A stretch of 64,000 nt of DNA from Actinomycetes bacterium (GTDB taxonomy: Bacteria; Actinomycetota; Actinomycetes; Propionibacteriales; Propionibacteriaceae): the NCBI GenBank assembly GCA_023392635.1, contig JAEVYS010000032.1:14537-78536 (forward strand). The letters run 5' to 3'. Positions 44,716-52,602 of this stretch are shown here, piece after piece; position 1 is the first letter of the stretch, and every line of letters starts with the position of its first letter. The notes under the pieces were generated by a model. The model was not told where the DNA came from. It did no database searches and saw only the letters and a program-made list of their open reading frames with translations. Both the position numbers and the translations under genes were made by a program.

Positions 44716-47700
44716 ATGACCACCGATTCCGCAGCCCGGCCGCACTATCGCCCCGTGCCGGCGATGCTCGACCTGCCGGCGATGGAGCGCGAGATCCTCG
44801 ACTTCTGGGCCGCGAACAACACCTTCGCCGCCTCGCTGGAGCGCACCGCGGACGGCAAGCCCTGGACGTTCTACGAGGGCCCGCCCACCGCCAACGGCAT
44901 GCCGGGCACCCACCACATCGAGGCCCGCGTCTTCAAGGACGTGTTCCCGCGGTTCAAGACCATGCAGGGCTACCGGGTGGACCGGAAGGCGGGCTGGGAC
45001 TGCCACGGACTGCCCGTCGAGCTCGCGGTGGAGAAGGAGCTCGGCTTCAACGGCAAGCCCGACATCGAGGCGTACGGGGTGGAGGCGTTCAACGCCCGCT
45101 GCCGCGAGTCGGTGTCGCGGCACGTGGACGCGTTCACCGAGCTCACCACGCGGATGGGCTACTGGGTCAACCTCGACGAGGCGTACTGGACGATGGATCC
45201 GTCCTTCGTCGAGTCGGTCTGGTGGGCGCTGAAGCAGATCCACTCCAAGGGGCTCCTGGTGGAGGACTACCGCGTCGCCCCGTACTGCCCGCGCTGCGGC
45301 ACCACCCTGAGCGACCACGAGCTCGCGCAGGGCTACGAGGACGTCACCGACCCGAGCGTCTATGTCCGGTTCCCGCTGCTGTCCGGCCCGCTCGCCGGCA
45401 AGGCGTCCCTGCTGGTGTGGACGACGACCCCGTGGACGCTGGTCAGCAACACCGCGGTCGCCGTGCACCCCGACGTGACGTACGTCGTCGCGACGAGGGA
45501 CGAGCCCGACGGCGAGTCCTTGGTGATCGCCGAGCCGCTGGCGGAGAAGGTCCTCGGCGAGGGCTGGTTGCTCGGCCGGACGTTCACCGGTCGCGAGCTC
45601 GAGCTGTGGCGCTACTCGCGTCCCTTCGAGCTGGTCGACTTCCCGGACGTGGTGGGCGGTACCCACTACGTCGTGCTCGCGGACTACGTCACCACCGAGG
45701 ACGGCACCGGGCTGGTCCACCAGGCGCCGGCGTTCGGCGAGGACGACATGCTCGTCTGCCGCCAGTACGGGCTGCCGATGGTGAACCCGATCCGTCCCGA
45801 CGGCACGTTCGACGACAGCCTCGAACTCGTCGGCGGGCTGTTCTTCAAGACCGCGGACAAGGTGCTGGTGGAGGACCTCCAGAGCCGGGGGCTGATGTTC
45901 CGGGTGCTCAACTACGAGCACTCGTATCCGCACTGCTGGCGTTGCCACACCCCGCTGCTCTACTACGCCCAGCCCTCGTGGTACATCCGCACGACGGCGA
46001 TCAAGGACGCCCTGCTGCGTGAGAACAGGGCGACCAACTGGTACCCGGAGAACATCAAGTGGGGGCGCTACGGCGACTGGCTGAACAACAACATCGACTG
46101 GGCGCTGTCGCGTTCGCGCTACTGGGGCACGCCCCTGCCGATCTGGCGCTGCCCCGCCGGCCACCAGACCTGTGTGGGGTCCCGGGCCGAACTGTCGCAA
46201 CTCACCGGAAGGAACCTGCTGGCGCTCGACCCGCACCGTCCGTTCGTGGACGACGTCACCTTCCCCTGCCCGAACTGCTCGCAGCTCGCGACCCGCGTCC
46301 CCGAGGTGATCGACGCGTGGTTCGACAGCGGCTCGATGCCGTTCGCCCAGTGGGGCTACCCGTGGGCGGAGGGGTCGAAGGACGCCTTCGCCACGGCGTA
46401 CCCGGCGGACTTCATCTGCGAGGCGATCGACCAGACCCGCGGCTGGTTCTACTCGCTGATGGCGGTCGGGACGCTGGTGTTCGACCAGTCGTCCTACCGC
46501 AACGTGCTCTGCCTGGGCCACATCCTTGCCGAGGACGGACGCAAGATGAGCAAGCACCTGGGCAACATCCTGGAGCCGATCCCGTTGATGGACACCCACG
46601 GTGCGGACGCGGTGCGCTGGTTCATGGCCGCCGGCGGTTCGCCGTGGTCGTCGCGGCGCGTCGGCCACCAGACGATCCAGGAGACCGTCCGCAAGGTGCT
46701 GATGACGTACCTCAACACGGTCGCGTTCCAGAGCCTGTACGCCCGCGCGAACGACTGGTCCCCGGACCGGATTGGGGACGGTTCCCAATCCGGTCCGCGG
46801 ACCGAGTTGGGAACCGTCCCCAATCCGGTCCACGTGCTCGACCGGTGGCTCGCCAGCGCGCGCAACACGCTGGTGAAGCAGGTCACGGAGGCGCTGGAGG
46901 ACTTCGACACCCAGCGCGCCGGCGCGCTGCTGGCCACCTTCGTCGACGACCTGTCGAACTGGTACGTGCGGCGCTCGCGCCGCCGCTTCTGGGACGGCGA
47001 AGGCTCTGCGCTGCAGACCCTGCACGACACCATCGACGTGGTGACGCGGCTGATGGCGCCGCTGGCGCCGTTCCTCACCGAGCGGGTCTGGCAGGACCTG
47101 GTCGTCTCCACCGACCCCGCCGCCCCGGCGTCCGTGCACCTGGCCGACTGGCCGGTGGTGGACGAGGACGCTATCGACGAGAAGCTGGACGAGGCCATGC
47201 GGCTGACCCGCCGCATCGTCGAGCTCGGACGCTCCGCCCGCTCGGAGGCCAGGGTGAAGACCCGCCAGCCGCTGGGACGCGCGCTGATCCCGTCCGGCGC
47301 CTTCGCCCTGCTCGACGCCGACCTGCGGGCCGAGGTGATGGCGGAGCTGAACGTCGAACACGTCGAGTCGTTCGCCTCGGCCGGTGACCTCGTCGACTAC
47401 TCGGCCAAGGGCAACTTCCGGGCCCTCGGCAAGCGGTTCGGCACGGAGACCCCGCTGGTGGCGGCCGCCATCGCTTCCGCGGACGCCTCCGTGCTGTCCG
47501 CCGACCTCGCGACGCACGGGAGGGCGAACGTCCTGGTCACCGAGATCGGTGAGGTCCAGGTGACGCCTGAGGAGGTCATCGTCTCCGAGCGGCCCCGGGA
47601 GGGCTGGTCGGTGGTCAACGAGCAGGGTGAGACCGTCGCGCTCGACCTCGAGCTCACGCCCCAGCTCGTCCAGGCCGGCCTGGCCCGGGAGTTCATCCGT

Positions 47701-47928
47701 GGCGTCCAGGAGGCCAGGAAGAGTTCCGGCTTCGAGGTGTCCGACCGCATCCGGCTCGCCTGGGCGGCCTCGAGCGACGCCACGGCGGAGGCGCTGCGGG
47801 CCAACTCCGCGCTCATCGGCGAGGAGGTGCTGGCCGTCGAGGTGACCGAGGGGCAGGGCGAGGACGGCTGGTTCGGCGACGACGAGCTCGGCGTCCGGTT
47901 CGCCGTCACGAAGGTCGAGCGGACCTGA
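44716..47928 (+). CDS. ileS: isoleucyl-tRNA synthetase, with an in-frame repeat insertion
   Basis: 1070 residues from ATG at 44716. Signature EGPPTANGMPGTHHIEAR carries the HIGH-like HHIE, the editing CP1 domain has LVWTTTPWTLVSNTAVAVHP and LVHQAPAFGEDD, and the KMSKS-like motif is GRKMSKHLGN. Anticodon-binding region: DLSNWYVRRSRRRFW. It charges tRNA-Ile. Residues ~683-706 (between NDWSP and HVLDRWLAS) are translated from the palindromic GGGGACGGTTCC repeat at 46764-46831, an insertion in the linker before the anticodon-binding domain. The reading frame is preserved, so the enzyme is presumably functional. Confidence 0.95.
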   Translation: MTTDSAARPHYRPVPAMLDLPAMEREILDFWAANNTFAASLERTADGKPWTFYEGPPTANGMPGTHHIEARVFKDVFPRFKTMQGYRVDRKAGWDCHGLPVELAVEKELGFNGKPDIEAYGVEAFNARCRESVSRHVDAFTELTTRMGYWVNLDEAYWTMDPSFVESVWWALKQIHSKGLLVEDYRVAPYCPRCGTTLSDHELAQGYEDVTDPSVYVRFPLLSGPLAGKASLLVWTTTPWTLVSNTAVAVHPDVTYVVATRDEPDGESLVIAEPLAEKVLGEGWLLGRTFTGRELELWRYSRPFELVDFPDVVGGTHYVVLADYVTTEDGTGLVHQAPAFGEDDMLVCRQYGLPMVNPIRPDGTFDDSLELVGGLFFKTADKVLVEDLQSRGLMFRVLNYEHSYPHCWRCHTPLLYYAQPSWYIRTTAIKDALLRENRATNWYPENIKWGRYGDWLNNNIDWALSRSRYWGTPLPIWRCPAGHQTCVGSRAELSQLTGRNLLALDPHRPFVDDVTFPCPNCSQLATRVPEVIDAWFDSGSMPFAQWGYPWAEGSKDAFATAYPADFICEAIDQTRGWFYSLMAVGTLVFDQSSYRNVLCLGHILAEDGRKMSKHLGNILEPIPLMDTHGADAVRWFMAAGGSPWSSRRVGHQTIQETVRKVLMTYLNTVAFQSLYARANDWSPDRIGDGSQSGPRTELGTVPNPVHVLDRWLASARNTLVKQVTEALEDFDTQRAGALLATFVDDLSNWYVRRSRRRFWDGEGSALQTLHDTIDVVTRLMAPLAPFLTERVWQDLVVSTDPAAPASVHLADWPVVDEDAIDEKLDEAMRLTRRIVELGRSARSEARVKTRQPLGRALIPSGAFALLDADLRAEVMAELNVEHVESFASAGDLVDYSAKGNFRALGKRFGTETPLVAAAIASADASVLSADLATHGRANVLVTEIGEVQVTPEEVIVSERPREGWSVVNEQGETVALDLELTPQLVQAGLAREFIRGVQEARKSSGFEVSDRIRLAWAASSDATAEALRANSALIGEEVLAVEVTEGQGEDGWFGDDELGVRFAVTKVERT
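46764..46831. repeat. GGGGACGGTTCC repeat, type 1 inverted pair, inside ileS
   Basis: Two 33-bp inverted arms (46764-46796 and 46799-46831) differ at two positions and are separated by GC. Each arm begins GGACCG and contains GGGGACGGTTCC or its complement, matching the type 1 units at 11169-11302. The element is translated as part of IleRS. Confidence 0.9.
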
Positions 47929-48584
47929 TGCCCGAGACGCCGCGGCCGGCGCCGGTCCTGCTGCTGCACTCCGCCGGCCTGACTCCGCAGATGTGGCAGT
48001 CGCAGGTTGAGGCGATCGCCGAGGGCCTCGGCGAGGTGCAGGTGATCGCCCCCTGGCTGGCCGGGCTGCGTCCCGGCAAGCCCGGCGAGCTGTCGCTCGG
48101 CGGCGCCGCCGACGAGGTGAGCAGCACCCTGGACCGGTACGGCATCGAGCGGGCCCGCCTCGTCGGTCACCAGCTCGGTGCGATGGTGGCCCTGCAGCTG
48201 GCGGTCACCCAGCCCGAGCGCGTGGCCGCCCTGGTGTTGTCGGGTGCCTTCGCCGCCCCGGGCCGACTCGCACTCCGATTCCAGAAGTCGCTGATCCGGA
48301 TGCTGCCGAACCGGGCGCTGGCCGACAGTGGCGCCACCAAGGACGACCTGGTCCGCGCGCTCGACCTGATGGCGACCGCCGACTTCGGTCCGCGCCTGCG
48401 CGCGGTGACCGCCGACGTGCTGGTCGTCGCCGGAGCGGCCGATCCCGCGCTGCCTGCTGCCCGACAGCTGGCCGAGCAGCTGCCGTCCGCTCGCCTCGAG
48501 GTGCTGGACGGCGCCGGCGCGAACCCGAGCCTGGAGGCGCCGGACGCCTACAACGCCTTGATGGTGAAGTTCTTCTCGGCGTGA
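47928..48584 (+). CDS. alpha/beta-hydrolase-fold protein lacking catalytic residues
   Basis: 218 residues. The ATG overlaps the ileS stop (TGATG). The fold is clear: HSAGLTPQMWQSQ oxyanion-loop region, then the nucleophile elbow LVGHQLGAMVALQL, where the catalytic Ser of GHSxG is Gln. Near the C-terminus GAGANPSLEAP has Ala in place of the usual His of GAGHxP. The cap is short. With both nucleophile and base replaced it cannot act as a serine hydrolase, so it is a pseudoenzyme, binding protein, or decaying gene. Its stop overlaps the next MFS start. Confidence 0.8.
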   Translation: MPETPRPAPVLLLHSAGLTPQMWQSQVEAIAEGLGEVQVIAPWLAGLRPGKPGELSLGGAADEVSSTLDRYGIERARLVGHQLGAMVALQLAVTQPERVAALVLSGAFAAPGRLALRFQKSLIRMLPNRALADSGATKDDLVRALDLMATADFGPRLRAVTADVLVVAGAADPALPAARQLAEQLPSARLEVLDGAGANPSLEAPDAYNALMVKFFSA

Positions 48585-49798
48585 GCACCGGCGGCCGGAC
48601 GCGGATCCCCGGCGAGATCTGGGTCCTGATCGCGGCCGCCTTCGTGATCGCGGTGGGCTTCGGGTTGATCACCCCGGTGCTGCCGTCCTTCGCGCAGAGC
48701 TTCGGCGTGGGAGCCTTCGCCTCCAGCGTTGTGGTGAGCTTCTTCGCGTTCTTCCGGCTGGTCTTCGCCCCTGCCGGCGGCCGGCTCATCGCGCGGCTCG
48801 GCGAACGTCCGGTCTATCTCGCAGGGCTGGTGATCGTCGCTGTGTCCACGGGGGCCACGGCCTTCGCGCAGGACTACTGGCAGCTGCTGGTCTTCCGCGG
48901 GCTGGGCGGCATCGGGTCGACGATGTTCACCGTCTCCGCGGTCGCCCTGCTGGTCCGGCTCGCCCCTCCCGCCATCCGTGCGCGGGTGTCCTCTGCCTAC
49001 GCGACCGCCTTCCTCCTCGGCGGCGTCGCCGGACCGGTCGTCGGCGGCCTGCTCGGCAGCCTCGGCCTGCGGGTCCCGTTCCTCGTGTACGCCGTGGCGC
49101 TGCTGGTCGCAGCGGGCATCGTCGCCGTCTTCCTGCGCCGCGCGTCCCTGCGTCCCGCCCCCGGCGCCCCTGAGCTCCCGGTGATGACCGTCCGGGACGC
49201 GTGGCAGGACACCGCGTACCGGGCAGCGCTGGGATCGGGGTTCGCGAACGGGTGGGCGAACTTCGGGGTGCGCAACGCGATCCTGCCCCTGTTCGCGACC
49301 GCCGTCATCGGACGGCAACCCTGGGTCGCGGGGATGGCGCTGGCGGTCTTCGCCGCAGGGAACGCCGTGGGGCTGGTCGTCGCCGGCCGGCGCGCCGACT
49401 GGCTGGGGCGCAAGCCGTTCATCCTCGGTGGACTGCTCGTCTCCGGCGTGGCGACCGCCGTCACCGGGCTGGCGCAGGACCTTCCGGTACTCGTGGCGGT
49501 CTCGGTCGTCGCGGGCGTCGGCGCCGGCGCCCTTAACCCGGCGCAACAGGCGTCGCTGGCGGACGTCGTCGGGCGCCACCGCAACGGCGGCCCAGCGCTC
49601 GCCGCATTCCAGATGTCGCAGGACCTCGGGTCGATCCTCGGCCCGGTCCTCGCCGGACTCCTGGTCGACCACGGCAGCTACACCCTGGCCTTCGGCGTGA
49701 CCGGGGCGATCACGGTCGTGGCCGCCCTGCCGTGGCTGCGGGCGAGGGAGACGCGCCCGCTCGAGCACGCGCGTGGCACCGGCGGGGCGGCGTCGTGA
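48581..49798 (+). CDS. MFS transporter
   Basis: 405 residues, GTG start overlapping the previous stop by 4 bp. Twelve helices; motif A-like LIARLGERPVYLAGLVIVAV and GRRADWLGRKPFILGGLLVS. It resembles DHA1-type multidrug exporters (FVIAVGFGLITPVLPSFAQS). Substrate unknown. Translationally coupled to ileS through the pseudohydrolase, an unusual position for an efflux pump that would put it under T-box-controlled transcription units. Confidence 0.83.
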   Translation: MSTGGRTRIPGEIWVLIAAAFVIAVGFGLITPVLPSFAQSFGVGAFASSVVVSFFAFFRLVFAPAGGRLIARLGERPVYLAGLVIVAVSTGATAFAQDYWQLLVFRGLGGIGSTMFTVSAVALLVRLAPPAIRARVSSAYATAFLLGGVAGPVVGGLLGSLGLRVPFLVYAVALLVAAGIVAVFLRRASLRPAPGAPELPVMTVRDAWQDTAYRAALGSGFANGWANFGVRNAILPLFATAVIGRQPWVAGMALAVFAAGNAVGLVVAGRRADWLGRKPFILGGLLVSGVATAVTGLAQDLPVLVAVSVVAGVGAGALNPAQQASLADVVGRHRNGGPALAAFQMSQDLGSILGPVLAGLLVDHGSYTLAFGVTGAITVVAALPWLRARETRPLEHARGTGGAAS

Positions 49799-49818
49799 CG
49801 GGGGCATAGGGTGAGCGC

Positions 49819-50742
49819 GTGCCAGACCAGCCGGAGCCGCAGCTCGACTCGCGCGGCCTCGCGCTCGCCTTCACCGCCTACTTCCTGTGGGGCGCCTTCC
49901 CGATCTACTTCAAGATGCTCTCCGCGGCGGGCTCGTTCGAGATCATCGGGCACCGGGTGTTGTGGACGTTCGTCTTCTGCTTCCTGGGCGTCCTGGTGTG
50001 GCGCGAGTGGGGTCACCTGAGGGAGGTCCTGGCCGACCGCGGGCTGTTCTGGACCCTCGCCGGTGCCGGCGCGCTGGTCACCGTCAACTGGTCCATCTAC
50101 GTGTGGGGCGTGCTGAACGACCACATCGTCGACGCCGCGCTCGGCTACTTCATCAACCCGCTGGTGACGGTCACGCTGGCGGTGGTGGTCCTCAAGGAGC
50201 GGCTGCGCACCGCCCAGAAGATTGCGCTCGGGGTGGGGACCGCCGCCGTGCTCGTGATCGCGCTCGGCTACGGGCAGGTGCCGTGGGTGGCGCTGTCGCT
50301 CGCGATCACGTTCGGGCTGTACGGGCTGCTGAAGAAGCAGGTCGGGGGACGGGTGTCGCCGCTGGTCGGGTTGACCGTGGAGACGGCACTGCTTGCCCCG
50401 CTGGCGCTGGTGTTCCTCGGCTGGCTGCAGCTCGGCGGCACCAGCAGCTACCTCGCGCACGGGCCCGGGCTCACCGTCGGCCTGACACTGGCCGGCGTCA
50501 TCACCGCCGTCCCCCTGCTGCTGTTCGCGGCGGCGTCCAGCCGCATCCCGCTGAGCATGATGGGCCTGATCCAGTACCTGACGCCGGTGATCCAGTTCAG
50601 CCTCGGGGTGTGGCTCAACCATGAGGTCATGCCGACGCCGCGCTGGATCGGCTTCGGCCTGGTCTGGGTGGCGCTGGTCGTGCTGACCGTCGACAGCCTG
50701 CGTGCCGCACGGGGTCGGGAACTGGTGGTCGAGCCCGACTGA
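49819..50742 (+). CDS. rarD: RarD-like EamA-family transporter
   Basis: 307 residues, GTG start 6 nt after TAGGGT (leaderless type). Ten helices; the RarD pattern is recognisable from ALAFTAYFLWGAFPIYFKML at the start, VNWSIYVWGVLNDHIVDAAL, GYFINPLVTVTLAVVVLKER and SSRIPLSMMGLIQYLTPVIQ. RarD proteins are permeases of unknown substrate. The symbol follows the family, not proven function. Confidence 0.86.
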   Translation: MPDQPEPQLDSRGLALAFTAYFLWGAFPIYFKMLSAAGSFEIIGHRVLWTFVFCFLGVLVWREWGHLREVLADRGLFWTLAGAGALVTVNWSIYVWGVLNDHIVDAALGYFINPLVTVTLAVVVLKERLRTAQKIALGVGTAAVLVIALGYGQVPWVALSLAITFGLYGLLKKQVGGRVSPLVGLTVETALLAPLALVFLGWLQLGGTSSYLAHGPGLTVGLTLAGVITAVPLLLFAAASSRIPLSMMGLIQYLTPVIQFSLGVWLNHEVMPTPRWIGFGLVWVALVVLTVDSLRAARGRELVVEPD

Positions 50743-50752
50743 GGCGGCCGGC

Positions 50753-51712
50753 TCAACGGCCCAGCTGGCTCAGCACCTCCGCCATGACCTGCTGGACGGC
50801 CAGGGTGTCGTCCAGCGGCATCACCGGGCTCTCGGTGAGCCCGTGGGCGAGGCACTCGTTCACGTGCGCGAGCTCATGCGAGTAGCCGGCACCGGTCTTC
50901 GGCAGGATGAGTTCGCGCGGCTCTTCGCCGAGCAGGTGGATCGAGAGGTGCTCGGCCCGGTGGAACCGCGGCAGCACCTCGACCCACCCCTTCGTGCCGG
51001 CGACAACCTGGCGACCCGGTCCCGGTGCGGTGAACCCGATCGCCTGGGTGGCGTAGCGGCCGTCCGGCCAGCCAAGCAGGATGCCCGCCTCGCCCTCGAC
51101 GCCGTTGGGGTAGACCCCGCCCACCGCGTGCACGAGCTCGGGGGTACCGAGGAACTGCTGGGTGAACGAGATCACGTACACGCCGAGGTCGAGCACGGCA
51201 CCGCCGCCCAGGACGGGGTTGAACAGCCGGTCGTTCGGCTCGAACTCGCGGAAGGCGAGCAGGTCGCCGTACACCGCACGGATCTCGCCCAGCTGCCCGG
51301 ACGCGACCAGCTCCCGAAGGTGCGCGATGGCCGGCAGGAACCGCGTCCACATGGCCTCCATGACGAAGACTCCGCGGTCGCGCGCGGCCGTGATGATCGC
51401 CTGCGTGTCGGCGACGGACGTGGTGAAGGCCTTCTCGACCAGCACGGCCTTGCCCGCCTCGATCGCGGCCAGGGCGAGTTCGGTGTGCTGGCCGTGGGGA
51501 GTGGCGAGGTAGATCGCGTCCACGTCGGAGGCGAACAGCTCGTCATAGCTGCCGTAGGGGTGCCCGATCCCGTGGCGTCCCGCGAACTCCTCGGCACGCT
51601 CGAGGGAACGGGACCCGACGGCCACCAGTTCGGCGTCCGGGACGGAGGCGAACTCACCGGCGACCGTCGACGCGATGCGCCCGGGTCCGGCGATCCCCCA
51701 GCGGACCGTCAT
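50753..51712 (-). CDS. Gfo/Idh/MocA-family oxidoreductase
   Basis: 319 residues, ATG at 51712 overlapping the upstream gene's stop (ATGA). Rossmann N-terminus VRWGIAGPGRIASTVAGEFA, the family EKP-like motif as VLVEKAFTTS (Lys of the EKA/EKP signature kept), and C-terminal domain with GGGAVLDLGVYVISF holding the conserved Asp. NAD(P)-dependent dehydrogenase of a sugar, inositol or dihydrodiol-like compound; specific substrate not readable. Convergent with rarD. Confidence 0.85.
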   Translation of the reverse strand: MTVRWGIAGPGRIASTVAGEFASVPDAELVAVGSRSLERAEEFAGRHGIGHPYGSYDELFASDVDAIYLATPHGQHTELALAAIEAGKAVLVEKAFTTSVADTQAIITAARDRGVFVMEAMWTRFLPAIAHLRELVASGQLGEIRAVYGDLLAFREFEPNDRLFNPVLGGGAVLDLGVYVISFTQQFLGTPELVHAVGGVYPNGVEGEAGILLGWPDGRYATQAIGFTAPGPGRQVVAGTKGWVEVLPRFHRAEHLSIHLLGEEPRELILPKTGAGYSHELAHVNECLAHGLTESPVMPLDDTLAVQQVMAEVLSQLGR

Positions 51713-52080
51713 CGCAGACCGTCCTGCGTGCCGTCGTCCGGTCGCGCCCCGAGCGCGCGGCGCCGCGCACGGAGGTGGCGCCGGACGTTCTCCAGGACAA
51801 CATTGCTGACCAGGGCGATGATGACGGCCGGCCACCAGCCGACGACACCCATGATCGCGAGCACGATCATCACCGGCCAGACCAGACCGTTGACGGTCTG
51901 CAGGACGGTTTCGGGGACCGAAGGGGGCAGCGACGCGCGCGGGGGCACCAGCTGCGCGTGCGGGGACGAGCCGGAGTAGACCTGGCCCTCAACAAGTGCG
52001 CCGTAGGGCGGTGGTGGAGGCTGGAACTCCGGCTGCTGCCACTGGGGTTCGGGCTGGCTCCCCGACGGTGTGGTGGTCAC
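51709..52080 (-). CDS. small membrane protein with Pro/Gln-rich N-terminus, paralogue of the next gene
   Basis: 123 residues. A disordered Pro/Gln-rich head (~1-50), two hydrophobic segments around LVWPVMIVLAIMGVVGWWPA and VIIALVSNVVL, and a basic tail (RRHLRARRRALG). It resembles the protein encoded at 52103-52516 in layout (disordered head, xGQV...LVxP segment, paired helices, Arg-rich end). Function unknown. Confidence 0.62.
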   Translation of the reverse strand: MTTTPSGSQPEPQWQQPEFQPPPPPYGALVEGQVYSGSSPHAQLVPPRASLPPSVPETVLQTVNGLVWPVMIVLAIMGVVGWWPAVIIALVSNVVLENVRRHLRARRRALGARPDDGTQDGLR

Positions 52081-52102
52081 CCGACCATCGTAGGCCTCGG
52101 GG

Positions 52103-52516
52103 TCAGCGCAGGGTCGGGGCCACCTGCAGGCGCTGGCGGCGGCTGATCGCCAGCTGGCGCCTCACGATGCCGCTGACGACGATCGCGAGCACGATGACCG
52201 GGATCCAGTGACCCGTGACCACGGCGACGACCAGTGCGATCGGGAAGATCAGGCGGCGCAGCGTCCACAACTGCTGTTCCTGCGCGGACGGCGGAGCCAC
52301 CACCAGCCGGCTCTCGCCGGGAACCAGGACCTGGCCGACCACGACCGGCTCGGGCCGGCGCTCGGTGAAGGTGGGCTGCTCCCACTGCTGGTCCGCGGGG
52401 CGTTGCCCTGCCGGGCCCTGAGCGGAGGGGCTCTGGGCGTACGGGTTCTGGGCGTACGGGCTCTGGGCGTACGGGCTCTGGGCGTAGGGATTCTGGTCGT
52501 AGGGGCCACTGGACAT
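52103..52516 (-). CDS. small membrane protein with PYAQ repeats
   Basis: 137 residues from ATG at 52516. The N-terminus has five 5-residue repeats of the type NPYAQ/SPYAQ encoded by 15-bp tandem repeats. Then VVVGQVLVPGESRLVVAPPS, two hydrophobic segments (LIFPIALVVAVVTGHWIPV; IVLAIVVSGIV) and a basic tail. Same architecture as the protein at 51709, so a duplicated pair. No assigned function. Confidence 0.65.
   Translation of the reverse strand: MSSGPYDQNPYAQSPYAQSPYAQNPYAQSPSAQGPAGQRPADQQWEQPTFTERRPEPVVVGQVLVPGESRLVVAPPSAQEQQLWTLRRLIFPIALVVAVVTGHWIPVIVLAIVVSGIVRRQLAISRRQRLQVAPTLR
52431..52505. repeat. 15-bp coding tandem repeat, five units
   Basis: Five 15-bp units (CTCTGGGCGTACGGG and variants on the + strand) encode the PYAQ-type pentapeptide repeats of the minus-strand gene. 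Being 15 bp and in frame, unit number may vary between strains without breaking the gene. Confidence 0.88.
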
Positions 52517-52602
52517 GCTCCGAGCGTAGGTCGACACCCCGGGCGAGCCCATCAGGTGAGTCCACGATCCATCCCTGGGTTCTGATCTGGCAGAGTGGAA
52601 CG

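Noticed and set aside
52431..52505. Tandem repeat as CRISPR or VNTR regulatory element
   Set aside because: The units are 15 bp, in frame, and encode pentapeptide repeats of a plausible protein.
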